NCBI RefSeq assembly: GCF_026625825.1
Contig: NZ_CP113065.1
Coordinates: 868,001 to 932,000 of the forward strand
DNA: 64,000 bases
Source: Pseudoxanthomonas sp. SL93
Lineage (GTDB): Bacteria; Pseudomonadota; Gammaproteobacteria; Xanthomonadales; Xanthomonadaceae
Direction of reading: 5' to 3'
Positions 1-13,845 of this stretch are shown one piece after another; the first letter of the stretch is position 1, and each line of letters starts with the position of its first letter. The notes under the pieces are model-generated. The model was not told the DNA's origin, ran no database searches, and saw nothing but the letters and a program-made list of their open reading frames with translations. The position numbers were made by a program, and so were the translations under genes.

Positions 1-21
1 CAGGGCGGTCGTATCGGTCAT
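1..21 (-). CDS. possible 5' end of a divergent gene (partial)
   Basis: Read on the minus strand, the first 21 bases form ATG followed by six sense codons (M-T-D-T-T-A-L) running off the window edge. No strong ribosome-binding site precedes the ATG and the product cannot be identified. It is listed only because the folD upstream region looks like a divergent intergenic region. It could equally be non-coding. Confidence 0.22.
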
Positions 22-52
22 GGCGGGCAATCCGGAGTGCGGAGAAGAACGG

Positions 53-70
53 GGGAGCGACGTCGCTCCC
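53..70. repeat. REP-like palindrome (short copy)
   Basis: Perfect 18-bp palindrome GGGAGCGAC/GTCGCTCCC lying 58 bp upstream of folD. The same GGAGCGACGTC core forms the arms of the longer element at 1011-1071, so this looks like a collapsed copy of one interspersed palindromic family. Such GGAGCGACGT-type elements are, from memory, common in Xanthomonadaceae intergenic regions. Confidence 0.55.
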
Positions 71-127
71 ACAGAAATGCGGGAATCGGGGACAATGGCG
101 GCTCACTTTATACCCCACGCTCCCCCC

Positions 128-2639
<2,512 letters not shown>

Positions 2640-2649
2640 TCGATACCAG

Positions 2650-2677
2650 AGAAGGGAGACGTCGCCGTTTCCCTTCT
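2650..2677 (+). terminator. hairpin between guaB and guaA
   Basis: 8-bp perfect stem AGAAGGGA/TCCCTTCT with a 12-base loop, followed by a T-rich run (tcgttta). It lies in the 60-bp gap between guaB and guaA. It could be a weak intrinsic terminator or attenuator setting the guaA/guaB ratio. The stem is short and AG-rich, so an accidental structure is possible. Confidence 0.35.
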
Positions 2678-2699
2678 TCGTTTATAGCTGCAGGACATC

Positions 2700-4265
2700 A
2701 TGACCAACATCCACACCGACAAGATCCTCATCCTCGATTTCGGCGCGCAGTACACGCAGCTGATCGCCCGCCGTATCCGCGAGATCGGCGTCTACTGCGA
2801 AATCTGGGCGTGGGACCACGATCCGGACGAAATCGCGGCGTTCGGCGCCAAGGGCATCATCCTGTCGGGCGGGCCGGAATCCACCACCCAGCATGGCGCG
2901 CCGAAGGCGCCGCAGCAGGTGTTCGACAGCGGGCTGCCCATCCTGGGCATCTGCTACGGCATGCAGACGCTGGCCGCCCAGCTGGGCGGCGCCACCGAAG
3001 CTGCGGACGCGCGCGAGTTCGGCCACGCCGAAGTGGAGCTGGTCGCGCATGACGCGCTGCTGGGCGGACTGACCGACCATGCCGGGCGCACCAGCCTGGA
3101 CGTGTGGATGAGCCACGGCGACCATGTGGCCAAGGCGCCGCCTGGCTGGACCATCACCGCCGTCACCGACCGCATCCCGGTGGCGGCGATGGCGCTGGAG
3201 GAAAAGCGCTGGTACGGCGTGCAGTTCCACCCCGAGGTGACCCACACCAAGCAGGGCCAGACGCTGCTGCGCCGCTTCGTCGCCGAGATCTGCGGCTGCA
3301 AGACCTTGTGGACAGCCGCCAACATCATCGACGACCAGATCGCCCGCGTGCGCGAACAAGTCGGCACGGACGAGGTGATCCTGGGCCTGTCGGGCGGCGT
3401 GGATTCTTCCGTTGTCGCGGCGCTGCTGCACAAGGCGATCGGCGAGCAGCTGACCTGCGTCTTCGTCGACACTGGGCTGCTGCGCTGGCAGGAAGGCGAC
3501 CAGGTGATGGCGATGTTCGCCGAACACATGGGCGTGAAGGTCGTGCGCGTCAACGCCGCCGACCGCTATTTCAAGGCACTGGAAGGCGTTGCCGACCCCG
3601 AAGCCAAGCGCAAGATCATCGGCAACCTGTTCGTCGAGATCTTCGAGGAAGAGTCCAACAAGCTGAAGAACGCCAAGTGGCTGGCGCAGGGCACCATCTA
3701 CCCCGACGTCATCGAGTCCGCCGGCAGCAAGACCGGCAAGGCGCACGTCATCAAGAGCCACCACAACGTCGGCGGACTGCCCGAGCACATGAAACTGGGG
3801 CTGGTGGAGCCGCTGCGCGAGCTGTTCAAGGACGAAGTGCGTCGCCTGGGCGTCGAGCTCGGCCTGCCGCGCAGCATGGTCTACCGCCATCCGTTCCCGG
3901 GACCAGGCCTGGGCGTGCGCATCCTGGGCGAAGTGAAGCGCGAATACGCAGATCTGCTCGCCAAGGCCGATGCCATCTTCATCGACGAACTGCGCAAGGC
4001 CGACTGGTACGACAAGACCAGCCAGGCGTTCGCCGTGTTCCTGCCGGTCAAATCGGTGGGCGTGGTGGGTGACGCGCGCGCCTACGAATGGGTCATCGCG
4101 CTGCGTGCGGTGGAGACCATCGATTTCATGACCGCGCACTGGGCGCACCTGCCGTACGAACTGCTGGGCACGGTATCCAACCGCATCATCAACGAGCTTC
4201 GTGGCGTGTCGCGCGTGGTCTACGACATCAGCGGCAAGCCGCCGGCGACGATCGAGTGGGAGTAG
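2700..4265 (+). CDS. guaA: GMP synthase (glutamine-hydrolysing)
   Basis: Converts XMP to GMP using ATP and glutamine. The 521-residue product has three parts. The N-terminal class-I amidotransferase has nucleophile Cys85 in LGICYGMQT and the His-Pro-Glu of the triad in FHPEVTH. The central ATP pyrophosphatase has the SGGVDSSV P-loop. The C-terminal dimerisation domain ends PPATIEWE, as in other GuaA proteins. All catalytic residues visible in the family are present. The start ATG at 2700 is followed by the conserved [19 protein letters not shown]. The tadA start lies two bases after the stop, implying translational coupling. Confidence 0.97.
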   Translation: MTNIHTDKILILDFGAQYTQLIARRIREIGVYCEIWAWDHDPDEIAAFGAKGIILSGGPESTTQHGAPKAPQQVFDSGLPILGICYGMQTLAAQLGGATEAADAREFGHAEVELVAHDALLGGLTDHAGRTSLDVWMSHGDHVAKAPPGWTITAVTDRIPVAAMALEEKRWYGVQFHPEVTHTKQGQTLLRRFVAEICGCKTLWTAANIIDDQIARVREQVGTDEVILGLSGGVDSSVVAALLHKAIGEQLTCVFVDTGLLRWQEGDQVMAMFAEHMGVKVVRVNAADRYFKALEGVADPEAKRKIIGNLFVEIFEEESNKLKNAKWLAQGTIYPDVIESAGSKTGKAHVIKSHHNVGGLPEHMKLGLVEPLRELFKDEVRRLGVELGLPRSMVYRHPFPGPGLGVRILGEVKREYADLLAKADAIFIDELRKADWYDKTSQAFAVFLPVKSVGVVGDARAYEWVIALRAVETIDFMTAHWAHLPYELLGTVSNRIINELRGVSRVVYDISGKPPATIEWE

Positions 4266-4267
4266 GC

Positions 4268-4747
4268 ATGCCGGAGCTCGATCACGAGCACTGGATGCGG
4301 CATGCCTTCATGCTGGCGGACCGCGCCGAGCAGGAATTCGATGAGATTCCGGTCGGTGCGGTGCTGGTCAGTGCGGATGGCCAAGTGCTGGGCGAGGGTT
4401 GGAACCGCAACCTGGCCGACCATGACCCCACCGCGCACGCCGAGATCGTGGCGATGCGCCAGGCGGGCCAGCGGCTGGGCAACCACCGCCTGGTGGGCAC
4501 TACGTTGTACGTGACGTTGGAGCCGTGCGCGATGTGCGCGATGGCCATGGTGCATGCGCGCGTGGAGCGCGTGGTGTTCGGCGCCACCGACCCCAAGACC
4601 GGCGCCTGCGGCAGCGTGTTCGACCTGATCGCCGATCCGCGCCACAACCACCGCATCGAGGTGCAGGGTGGGGTACTGGGGGAAGACGCGAGCCGTCGCC
4701 TGACCAATTACTTCCGGGCCAAGCGCGGAAAACCGTTGCTGCCCTGA
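4268..4747 (+). CDS. tadA: tRNA adenosine(34) deaminase
   Basis: Zinc-dependent deaminase that converts A34 of tRNA-Arg(ACG) to inosine; essential in most bacteria. It is 159 residues. The zinc/catalytic signature is complete: H57-A-E59 (TAHAEIV) and P-C87-A-M-C90 (LEPCAMC). The frame is open upstream within guaA, but the ATG at 4268 gives the family-typical N-terminus. It sits two bases downstream of guaA, so it is probably co-translated. The C-terminal tail RLTNYFRAKRGK fits TadA rather than cytosine or guanine deaminases. Confidence 0.93.
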   Translation: MPELDHEHWMRHAFMLADRAEQEFDEIPVGAVLVSADGQVLGEGWNRNLADHDPTAHAEIVAMRQAGQRLGNHRLVGTTLYVTLEPCAMCAMAMVHARVERVVFGATDPKTGACGSVFDLIADPRHNHRIEVQGGVLGEDASRRLTNYFRAKRGKPLLP

Positions 4748-4751
4748 CCGC

Positions 4752-5219
4752 TCAGCCGGTGGGGGATGCCCGCCGTTTGCTGTGGCGGTGATCCATTTCC
4801 TCGTTGATCGCGGTGACGGCCAGCGTGGACTCGCGCGCCAGCAGCACGCTGGCCGCCAGCATCGCCAGCACGCCCAGCGCGGCCAACCAGGTGGGCAACG
4901 CACCCAGCCGATGGCCGGTGAACGTATCCACGGCCACCGCCAGGCTGGTGCCCACGAAGAAGGTGATCGCGGTGTACAGCAACTGGCCCGCACGCAGGAT
5001 GATCAGGCTGCGACGGCGCTGCAGCGCGATGCGCTTCTCGAACAGGCCGCGCTCGGCTTCGTCCTCGATGTCCACCAGCTCCTTCAGCAGGCTGCGGGCA
5101 CGGTCGATGATGCGGGACAGCCGGTTGTTGGCCGACAGCAGCAACGAGGCCGTGGCGGTCAGGAAGAAGGCCGGGGCCAGCATCGCAGTCAGCACGGCAT
5201 GGTCGGGGGGAGCGTTCAT
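4752..5219 (-). CDS. DUF2721 family membrane protein
   Basis: 155-residue inner-membrane protein. There is an N-terminal hydrophobic helix (residues about 8-28), then a charged amphipathic stretch LSRIIDRARSLLKELVD, and two further transmembrane helices (about 80-98 and 108-128). This arrangement matches the DUF2721 family, whose function is unknown. The ATG at 5219 (MNAPPDHAVLTAMLAPAFF) is chosen because the longer upstream frame runs antisense through the orn start. It converges with tadA, the stops being only four bases apart. Confidence 0.8.
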   Translation of the reverse strand: MNAPPDHAVLTAMLAPAFFLTATASLLLSANNRLSRIIDRARSLLKELVDIEDEAERGLFEKRIALQRRRSLIILRAGQLLYTAITFFVGTSLAVAVDTFTGHRLGALPTWLAALGVLAMLAASVLLARESTLAVTAINEEMDHRHSKRRASPTG

Positions 5220-5321
5220 GGGCCGGTCGTGGGAGTGGTCTGCGTTATGATGACATGACGCAGCGTCAACGCGATTCCCGGAGTGGATTTCCGGGCCTTT
5301 CCAATCTTCAAGGGCGGGTGC

Positions 5322-5891
5322 ATGACAGCCAACCACACGAACAACGACCGTCTCATCTGGATCGACCTGGAAATGACGGGCCTGGACACCAACCAGGATT
5401 CGATTCTTGAAATCGCCACCGTGGTGACGGACTCGAAGTTGAACGTGCTGGCCGAAGGCCCCGAGTTCGCCATTGCCCATCCGGTGGCCGTACTCGACGC
5501 GATGGACGACTGGAACCGCAACCAGCACCGCAAGTCCGGCTTGTGGCAACGCGTGGTGGAAAGCCAGGTGACGCTGGGGCAGGCCGAGGCGCAGACGGTC
5601 GCCTTCCTGTCCGAGTGGCTGCCGGCCGGCGCATCACCGATGTGCGGCAATTCGATCTGCCAGGATCGTCGCTTCCTGCACCGGCTTATGCCGCGCCTGG
5701 AGAAATACTTCCACTACCGCAACCTCGATGTCAGCACGCTCAAGGAGCTGGCACGACGCTGGGCCCCGGAAGTGCTCGAGGGGGTGCGCAAGCAGTCGAA
5801 CCATACCGCCCTGAGCGACGTGCGCGACTCCATCGATGAGTTGAGGCACTACCGGCGCCACATGGCGGCGCTGGCCGGCGATACGGTGTAG
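5322..5891 (+). CDS. orn: oligoribonuclease
   Basis: 3'-to-5' exoribonuclease of the DEDDh superfamily that finishes RNA decay by degrading two- to five-base RNAs, including pGpG from cyclic-di-GMP turnover. The 189-residue product shows Exo I ([12 protein letters not shown], with D15 and E17), Exo II around [10 protein letters not shown], and Exo III with the catalytic His/Asp in [11 protein letters not shown]. An ATG at 5322 is preferred to an in-frame upstream codon because it gives the standard N-terminus. It is a single gene with a converging MscS gene downstream. Confidence 0.95.
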   Translation: MTANHTNNDRLIWIDLEMTGLDTNQDSILEIATVVTDSKLNVLAEGPEFAIAHPVAVLDAMDDWNRNQHRKSGLWQRVVESQVTLGQAEAQTVAFLSEWLPAGASPMCGNSICQDRRFLHRLMPRLEKYFHYRNLDVSTLKELARRWAPEVLEGVRKQSNHTALSDVRDSIDELRHYRRHMAALAGDTV

Positions 5892-5944
5892 GAAAGGCTC
5901 AGCCCCGGCCTGGCGGGCGCACCGCAGCTGGGCAGGGTATCCGG

Positions 5945-6892
5945 CTAAGGGGCGGGTTTCGCCATGTCGCCGTCATCCACGACGCCTTTCGTGACGATGT
6001 CCATCAGCGGCGTGCCATCCGCGTTGTGGTGGTACACGTGCAGGTCGCGTTGCGGGTAGGGGATGTTGAGGCCGTTGCCGATGATCTGCGTGCGCACGCC
6101 CTCGGTCAGCTCGCTCTTCGCCTGGCCGAAATCCTTGGTCTTGGTCCAGGCCGACAGCGTCAGGTCCACGCTGCTTTCGCTGAGGCGCGTCACCAGCACG
6201 AACGGTTCGGGATCCTCGAGTATCAACGGGTTGGCGCGGGCCAGGTCCAGCAGGATTTCCTTTGCACGGCGCAGGTCGTCGTCGTACCCCACGCCGACCA
6301 GGATGTCGATGCGCCGGCGTGGCTTGGCAGTGAAGTTGATGATGGGGGCGGTGGTGATCATGCTGTTGGGCAGGATGATCAGGCGGTTGTCCAGCGTGCG
6401 CATGCGGGTCTGGAAGATGCGGACTTCTTCGATCACACCCTCAAGTCCCGCGGCCTGCACGAAGTCGCCGTCGCGGAACGGCCGCAACACGATCAGCATC
6501 ACGCCCGACGCGATGTTGGACAGCGAATCCTTCAGCGCCAGGCCCACGGCGAGGCCCGCCGCGCCGAGCACCGCCAGCATCGAGGTGGGGTTCACGCCGA
6601 GCGATGTCAGCGCCGTGACCACCACCAGTACCATCATGGCCGCATAACTGGCGCGGCGCAGGAAACCGCCCAGCGTGGCGTCCGCCTGCGTGCGGCCCAT
6701 CACGCGTTCCAGGCCCGTGCTCAGCCGCTTCGCCAGCCACATGCCGACCAGGAAGATGAGCACGGCCGCCAGCAGCTTGAGACCCCACGTCTCCAGCAAT
6801 TGCAGCCAGTCGATGCCGCGCAGCTCGTTGAGCAGCACCGCGGGTTCGGTGGGGATTTCAGGAAGGGCGGCGGGGGCACGCGGTGCGGACAT
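5945..6892 (-). CDS. MscS-family small-conductance mechanosensitive channel
   Basis: 315-residue inner-membrane channel that probably opens under hypo-osmotic membrane tension. Three N-terminal hydrophobic segments are visible (about 35-53, 80-100, 105-125). The third is the Gly/Ala-rich pore helix (MLAVLGAAGLAVGLALKDSLSNIASG), typical of MscS TM3. The beta domain (FRDGDFVQAAG.EGVIEEVRIFQTRMRTLDNRLIILPNS) is the other hallmark. Its C-terminus (VVDDGDMAKPAP) is short. It lies downstream of ppsA in the same direction, separated by a strong terminator, so it is independently transcribed. Confidence 0.92.
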   Translation of the reverse strand: MSAPRAPAALPEIPTEPAVLLNELRGIDWLQLLETWGLKLLAAVLIFLVGMWLAKRLSTGLERVMGRTQADATLGGFLRRASYAAMMVLVVVTALTSLGVNPTSMLAVLGAAGLAVGLALKDSLSNIASGVMLIVLRPFRDGDFVQAAGLEGVIEEVRIFQTRMRTLDNRLIILPNSMITTAPIINFTAKPRRRIDILVGVGYDDDLRRAKEILLDLARANPLILEDPEPFVLVTRLSESSVDLTLSAWTKTKDFGQAKSELTEGVRTQIIGNGLNIPYPQRDLHVYHHNADGTPLMDIVTKGVVDDGDMAKPAP

Positions 6893-6903
6893 TCTCGGCT
6901 CCG

Positions 6904-6933
6904 GAAAAACAGCACGCCCCTGATGGGGCGTGC
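6904..6933 (-). terminator. rho-independent terminator of ppsA
   Basis: On the minus strand a 9-bp perfect stem GCACGCCCC/GGGGCGTGC with a 4-base loop is followed by TGTTTTTCC. It lies about 60 bases after the ppsA stop and just before the mscS-like gene, which separates the two transcripts. Confidence 0.85.
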
Positions 6934-6992
6934 GATGACATGCGTGGAGATGGTAGCCGGGCTGGCGTGAAGATGGGCTGTCGCCGCCGTGA

Positions 6993-9383
<2,391 letters not shown>

Positions 9384-9534
9384 GCGAATGCTCCGAAGCG
9401 GCCCGCATCGCGCCGATGACCATCGGCGTGGGGCCGTGTCCATGGGGAAAGAAGCGATATGATGCAGTGCATACCAATTGCAGACAAGCTTGATCTGATG
9501 GGGGTTTTCATGGTGAAGCACGGAACCGGCGGAC

Positions 9535-10356
9535 ATGTCTGACCTGCGCCCGGTGTTCTACGTATCGGATGGCACCGGTATCACGGCCGAGACCATCGGC
9601 CACAGCCTGCTGACTCAGTTCGCCGGAATGCGCTTCCAGACGGACCGCATTTCCTTCGTGGACGACGAGGAGAAGGCCAGGGACGCGGCCGACCGCATCC
9701 GTCGCACCGGCGAGAAGCTTGGCAGCCGGCCCATCGTCATCAATTCCTGCGTCGACCCGGCGCTGAGTGCGCACCTGGCCGAGAGCGGGGCACTGATGCT
9801 GGACGTGTTCGCGCCCTTCATCGAGCCGTTGGAGCGGGAACTGGGCCAGCAGCGGCAGTCGCGCGTGGGCCAGGCGCACGGGCTGGTGGATTTCGAGACC
9901 TACCACCGTCGCATCAATGCGATGAACTTCGCGCTGACGCATGACGACGGCATGGCGGTGAACTACGACGAGGCCGACGTGATCCTGGTGGCGGTGTCGC
10001 GCGCCGGCAAGACGCCTACCTGCGTCTACCTGGCTCTGCACTACGGCATCCGCGCGGCCAACTATCCGCTGACCGATGGCGACCTGGAGACGGACCGCCT
10101 GCCGATGCGCCTGCGTCCCTACCGCCGCAAGCTGTTCGCACTGACCATCGATCCGGACCGCCTGCACCAGATCCGCCAGGAACGCCGCCCCAACTCCAGC
10201 TACGCGAAGATGGAAACGTGCAAGCGCGAAGTGGCCGCGGCCGAGGCGATGTTCCAGGTGGAACGCCTGCCCACGCTCAGCACCACCAACAAGTCCATCG
10301 AGGAAATTTCCAGCAAGGTGCTGTCCACGCTGGGCCTGCAGCGGGACATGTACTGA
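9535..10356 (+). CDS. ppsR: PEP synthase regulatory kinase/pyrophosphorylase PpsR
   Basis: Bifunctional regulator that inactivates PEP synthase by ADP-dependent phosphorylation and reactivates it by Pi-dependent pyrophosphorolysis. The 273-residue length is usual for the DUF299 family. The nucleotide-binding loop is seen in [18 protein letters not shown], and the N-terminal [19 protein letters not shown] is diagnostic. The divergent arrangement with ppsA across 151 bp supports the assignment and implies a shared control region. Confidence 0.94.
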   Translation: MSDLRPVFYVSDGTGITAETIGHSLLTQFAGMRFQTDRISFVDDEEKARDAADRIRRTGEKLGSRPIVINSCVDPALSAHLAESGALMLDVFAPFIEPLERELGQQRQSRVGQAHGLVDFETYHRRINAMNFALTHDDGMAVNYDEADVILVAVSRAGKTPTCVYLALHYGIRAANYPLTDGDLETDRLPMRLRPYRRKLFALTIDPDRLHQIRQERRPNSSYAKMETCKREVAAAEAMFQVERLPTLSTTNKSIEEISSKVLSTLGLQRDMY

Positions 10357-10379
10357 CGGGAGAGGGGCTTTGCGACGCG

Positions 10380-10397
10380 CCGGACGCGTACGTCCGG
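10380..10397. terminator. palindromic hairpin after ppsR
   Basis: Perfect inverted repeat CCGGACG/CGTCCGG with a 4-base loop, 23 bases after the ppsR stop. It has no T-run, so it may only stabilise the mRNA 3' end. Confidence 0.35.
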
Positions 10398-10473
10398 GGA
10401 ACCCTTAACTTAGGCCGCACGCACCGTCGCGTCAATGCTGCCGCAAGGCGGCGTGCACGTGTAGCATCGAGCC

Positions 10474-10959
10474 ATGTCCCAGGCCCTCGCACGCACCGCA
10501 CGCATCCCCCGGCTCAGCCGGTTCGGCTGGCTCATGGCGCTTTACGCCGAGAACCATGCGCGGCTGATCCGGCTGTTCTCGCCGGAAAATCTCCAGGCGG
10601 GCAGCTATCTGTCCTCCATCGGCGATGGGCTGGACCTGCGGCTGGACGTGATCGAGACGCACCGCTACACGGTGGAACTGCGGCTCACCTACGACATCTG
10701 CGACCCGCTGACCGGCGAACCCGACCCGTCGGCGTTCGTGCGCCTCTACCGGGATGCGCTACAGGCCGAAGCCACGCATTGCTACGTGGGGCGCCGCTGG
10801 CAGGACGTGATCGGTTTGTATCCGCCGCCGGCCGAAGTCATCAGCCACCGCATGCGCATGAACACGTTCCTCGGCAAATGGCTGGAATACCTGGCCGAAC
10901 AGGGCCATGGCGTCGCCACGCTGCGCCCCGTGGACGCGGTCCGGCGCGACGTCGCCTGA
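10474..10959 (+). CDS. DUF1249 domain protein
   Basis: 161-residue soluble protein with no signal peptide. The segments LMALYAENHARLIRLF, LDLRLDVIETHRYTVELRLTY and EATHCYVGRR are characteristic of the DUF1249 (YqiB-like) family, whose function is unestablished. The ATG at 10474 gives the expected N-terminus. It is monocistronic, between ppsR and a small convergent gene. Confidence 0.82.
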   Translation: MSQALARTARIPRLSRFGWLMALYAENHARLIRLFSPENLQAGSYLSSIGDGLDLRLDVIETHRYTVELRLTYDICDPLTGEPDPSAFVRLYRDALQAEATHCYVGRRWQDVIGLYPPPAEVISHRMRMNTFLGKWLEYLAEQGHGVATLRPVDAVRRDVA

Positions 10960-10979
10960 CGGAACGGGCAGGCTGCCTG

Positions 10980-11207
10980 TCAGGCCACCCGCATGAAGCG
11001 GATGGCATTCAAGCGGCGCAGCCCGCTGTTCGCGTCGCGCGACAGGTTCATCACATCTATCGAGCCCATCGTTTCCAGCTCCAGCAGGCGCTGGGCGACC
11101 GCATCGAAGGCCGCATCGTCCAGCCCCAGCGAACCGGGGGTCCACCGCGTGTCGCGATTGATGGGAAGTTGCGAGACCAGCTCATCGGCAAGTGCATCGT
11201 GCGTCAT
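10980..11207 (-). CDS. small hypothetical protein
   Basis: 75-residue predicted soluble protein (MTHDALADELVSQLP...). No domain is recognised. The start at 11207 is preferred because a GGAG lies eight bases upstream. The longer in-frame ATG at 11246 lacks one. Composition (balanced, helix-forming, C-terminal RLNAIRFMRVA) is protein-like rather than the Arg/Pro-rich pattern of shadow frames. It converges on the DUF1249 gene. Confidence 0.5.
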   Translation of the reverse strand: MTHDALADELVSQLPINRDTRWTPGSLGLDDAAFDAVAQRLLELETMGSIDVMNLSRDANSGLRRLNAIRFMRVA

Positions 11208-11393
11208 GACGCAGGCTCCAGGTAAAGGGGCACCACTTTCGACCACACCCGTCTCGGATGACGTGCCGGCAGGGAGAAAAGATGCAGGCTGTCCGATCCG
11301 CTTCTACGGCATTCCGGGTGAGATTCTTGTAAAGCCGTGCGAAAGGGGAATTACCCGGGCAAACGGGCGCCGGCGCGACGGTTCCGGCGACGC

Positions 11394-11427
11394 AAAAACA
11401 GACAGGCCCGGTTTCCCGGGCCTGTCT
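11394..11427 (-). terminator. rho-independent terminator of the tRNA operon
   Basis: On the minus strand a 12-bp perfect stem AGACAGGCCCGG/CCGGGCCTGTCT with a 4-base loop is followed by GTTTTTGC, starting about 10 bases after the tRNA-Glu CCA end. Confidence 0.88.
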
Positions 11428-11436
11428 GATGAAGAG

Positions 11437-11512
11437 TGGCGTCCCCACGGGGATTCGAACCCCGGTCGCTACCGTGAAAGGGTAATGTCCTAGGCCTCTA
11501 GACGATGGGGAC
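11437..11512 (-). tRNA. tRNA-Glu (anticodon TTC)
   Basis: 76-base cloverleaf on the minus strand with an encoded CCA. The acceptor stem GTCCCCA pairs with TGGGGAC. The anticodon loop CTTTCAC gives TTC, and the T-arm is GGGTTCGAATCC. Second gene of a two-tRNA transcript. Confidence 0.97.
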
Positions 11513-11567
11513 GCAGTGAAACACGTTGCCAGGTTTTCAATCCCGGACGGCCTAATGTCCGGAAAAG

Positions 11568-11643
11568 TGGTGGAGCCAGGCGGGATCGAACCGCCGACCT
11601 CCTGCATGCCATGCAGGCGCTCTCCCAGCTGAGCTATGGCCCC
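11568..11643 (-). tRNA. tRNA-Ala (anticodon GGC)
   Basis: 76-base cloverleaf on the minus strand with an encoded CCA. The acceptor GGGGCCA pairs with TGGCTCC (one G-U pair). The anticodon arm CCTGC-ATGGCAT-GCAGG gives GGC, and the T-loop is GGTTCGATCC. First gene of the tRNA transcript, 55 bases before tRNA-Glu. Confidence 0.97.
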
Positions 11644-11663
11644 ACGTCGCTGGCAGGAGCGAA

Positions 11664-11692
11664 ATGATAGCCAGCCCTTTTGCGATGCGCAA
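11664..11692 (-). promoter_or_regulatory. promoter of the tRNA-Ala/tRNA-Glu operon
   Basis: On the minus strand TTGCGC (11687-11692) and TATCAT (11664-11669) are separated by exactly 17 bp. This places the start a few bases upstream of the mature tRNA-Ala 5' end. It is the only sigma-70-like pair seen upstream of the tRNAs. Confidence 0.65.
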
Positions 11693-11783
11693 GCGTTGCT
11701 TTCGTTTTTTTTCACAACTGGCGTGACAAGGTGCAGACAGGTTGAAATAGCCGGCTTGGAAACGACAAGGCCTGCGCACGCGG

Positions 11784-12521
11784 ATGATCGGATTTACAGT
11801 GAAGCAATGGGCCGCATGGGCGCCGGGCCTGACCGATCAGGACGCATGGCGTGCGTGGGCGCGTGCGCCATGGCGTCCGACGGGCGAGGAGACGCCTGCA
11901 TTGCCGGAGGTGCCTGCGATGCAGCGACGGCGCATCGAACGCCTGGGCCGCATGGCCATCCAGACCGCCTGCTGGTGCCGGGAAGCACAGGACGAAGGTG
12001 CGCCGCTGGTGTTTGCTTCGCGGCATGGCGACGTGGCCCGTTCGATGGAACTGCTGGATGCGCTGGCCCGCGAAGAGCCGCTGTCGCCGACCACGTTCGG
12101 GCTGTCCGTCCACAATGCGATCGCGGCGTTGTATTCGATCATCCATGGCGCGCGTGGCAATTACCTGGCGGTCGCAGGCGGAAAGGCCACCGCGGAGGCG
12201 GCCTGCGTGGAGGCGGCCGGCCTGCTCGCGGACGGCGCCAGCGAGGTGCGCGTGGTCGTCTACGACGCGCCGCTGCCGCCCATCTATGGCGATTTCGCCG
12301 ACGAACCCGATGCCGGATTTGCCTGGTGCTGGCGGCTGGCTCCGCGTGGCGCGGAGGGCGCCCACCTGCAGCTCGACTGGAACGGGACGCCCGCCGCCCC
12401 GCCAACGCCCGGTGCCGGCCTGCCGCATGGACTCGAGGTGCTGCGTTTCCTGTTGAGTGAGGAAAGGGAACTGCAGTTGTCGGAAGATGGGCTGCACTGG
12501 CGCTGGCAGCGGCATGGGTGA
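11784..12521 (+). CDS. beta-ketoacyl synthase-like chain-length factor (ApeC-type)
   Basis: First gene of the aryl-polyene/xanthomonadin locus. The 245-residue protein corresponds to a truncated ketosynthase N-terminal fold (FGLSVHNAIAALYSI, YLAVAGGKATAEAACVEAA). It lacks the catalytic Cys of true ketosynthases. In aryl-polyene systems such a chain-length factor pairs with a KS and sets polyene length; here the likely partner is the KS at 24532. The start ATG at 11784 opens the locus about 90 bp after the divergent tRNA promoter. The next gene's ATG overlaps its last codons. Confidence 0.78.
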   Translation: MIGFTVKQWAAWAPGLTDQDAWRAWARAPWRPTGEETPALPEVPAMQRRRIERLGRMAIQTACWCREAQDEGAPLVFASRHGDVARSMELLDALAREEPLSPTTFGLSVHNAIAALYSIIHGARGNYLAVAGGKATAEAACVEAAGLLADGASEVRVVVYDAPLPPIYGDFADEPDAGFAWCWRLAPRGAEGAHLQLDWNGTPAAPPTPGAGLPHGLEVLRFLLSEERELQLSEDGLHWRWQRHG

Positions 12522-13332
12522 TCGACTGGACCACGCCTGGCGGGTGATCGGCACCGGCATCAGTTTCCTGACCTTCGGGCTGGGCGGGCTGTTCCTGCGG
12601 GTGTTCGTCATTCCTCCCATGCAGTGGTTCATCCACGATGACCTGACGCGCCAGAGACGCGTGCGACGCGTGGTGCAACGGAGCTTCGGGCTCTTCGTCG
12701 AATGGATGCGGGTGCTGGGCGTCATGACCTACGAGATCCGGGGACGGCACCGGCTTCAGCGGGACGGTCTGCTTGTCCTGGCCAACCATCCGACGCTGAT
12801 CGACGTGGTGCTGCTGGTTTCGCTGTTGCCGAATGCGGATTGCGTGGTGAAGTCGGCCGTGGCGCGCAATCCGTTCATGCGCGGTCCCGTGCGCGCGGCT
12901 GGTTACGTGGCCAATGACGACGGGGCGGGGCTGGTGGAGGACTGCATCGCAGCGGTGAGGGCGGGGGGCAACCTGGTGATCTTCCCGGAAGGCACCCGGA
13001 CGACGCCCGGGCAGCCCCTCAAGCTGCAGCGGGGCGCGGCCAATATCGCGGTGCGCGGACGCTTCGACATCACCCCCGTCCACATCACATGTAAGCCGCT
13101 GACGCTGGGCAAAGGGGAGAAGTGGTATCGTGTGCCGCCGACGCGGTTTCATATGGTGATCGATGTTCAGGAAGACCTGCCGATCGCCCCGTTCCTGAAC
13201 GGAACGGAGGGGGTGGACCCGCAGGCAGGGGGAGAGGCGCTGGCAGCCCGGCGCCTCACGGAACATCTAGCCAATCATTTCGCGGGGAGAGCCACCACGT
13301 GCAGGCACTTGAGCACGAGATCAAGGAATTGA
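12514..13332 (+). CDS. PlsC-type 1-acyl-glycerol-phosphate acyltransferase, pigment locus
   Basis: 272-residue membrane-associated acyltransferase. There is a hydrophobic N-terminus (ISFLTFGLGGLFLRVFVIPP), then the catalytic HX4D box NHPTLID and the substrate-binding FPEGTRTT motif of the LPLAT superfamily. In pigment loci of this type, acyltransferases attach the polyene to the lipid/glycerol anchor. That role is inferred from context. The start ATG at 12514 overlaps the upstream stop. The downstream ACP starts inside its 3' end. Confidence 0.85.
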   Translation: MGDRLDHAWRVIGTGISFLTFGLGGLFLRVFVIPPMQWFIHDDLTRQRRVRRVVQRSFGLFVEWMRVLGVMTYEIRGRHRLQRDGLLVLANHPTLIDVVLLVSLLPNADCVVKSAVARNPFMRGPVRAAGYVANDDGAGLVEDCIAAVRAGGNLVIFPEGTRTTPGQPLKLQRGAANIAVRGRFDITPVHITCKPLTLGKGEKWYRVPPTRFHMVIDVQEDLPIAPFLNGTEGVDPQAGGEALAARRLTEHLANHFAGRATTCRHLSTRSRN

Positions 13333-13559
13333 TCATTTCATCGTTGTCGCTGGAAGACATCGCGCCGGAGGACATCGACGCGGCGGCGCCCCTTTTCGTC
13401 GAAGGCCTGGGACTGGACTCCATCGACGCGCTGGAACTGGGCCTGGCCCTGCAGAAGCGGTATGGCGTCAGCCTGTCGGCCGATTCGCAGGAGACGCGTC
13501 GCCATTTCTCCAGTGTCCGCGCACTGGCCGACTTCGTGGCTTCGCAGAGCAAGCAGTAG
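13299..13559 (+). CDS. acyl carrier protein (first of two)
   Basis: 86-residue ACP carrying the growing aryl polyene as a phosphopantetheine thioester. The attachment Ser is in LGLDSIDALELG, with a typical acidic helix II. The GTG at 13299 is taken as start because GGGGAGA lies eight bases upstream. The longer frame consists of Arg/Pro-rich shadow sequence. It overlaps the acyltransferase 3' end and is followed 11 bp later by a second ACP, mirroring the ApeE/ApeF pair of aryl-polyene clusters. Confidence 0.88.
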   Translation: MQALEHEIKELIISSLSLEDIAPEDIDAAAPLFVEGLGLDSIDALELGLALQKRYGVSLSADSQETRRHFSSVRALADFVASQSKQ

Positions 13560-13570
13560 GTTCCGGCAAG

Positions 13571-13825
13571 ATGACCAAGAACGAACTTTTCGACCGGATC
13601 GTGACGATCCTGCATGACAGCTTCGAGATCGAGCCGGCACGCATCACGCCCGAGGCACGCCTTTACGACGACCTGGACATCGACAGCATCGACGCGGTGG
13701 ACCTGATCGTGCAGCTGAAGCCGCTGCTGGGCCGCAACCTGCAGCCCGATGCCTTCAAGGCGGTGCGCACGGTGCAGGACATCGTGGACGTGCTGTACGG
13801 GTTGATCCGCGAAGAAGCCGCCTGA
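13571..13825 (+). CDS. acyl carrier protein (second of two)
   Basis: 84-residue ACP with phosphopantetheine attachment motif YDDLDIDSIDAVDLI. Two dissimilar adjacent ACPs suggest that one loads the aromatic starter and the other carries the chain during elongation. That division of labour is inferred from aryl-polyene biochemistry, not visible here. Confidence 0.9.
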   Translation: MTKNELFDRIVTILHDSFEIEPARITPEARLYDDLDIDSIDAVDLIVQLKPLLGRNLQPDAFKAVRTVQDIVDVLYGLIREEAA

Positions 13826-13845
13826 GCCGCGCCGGAGTACTGCCC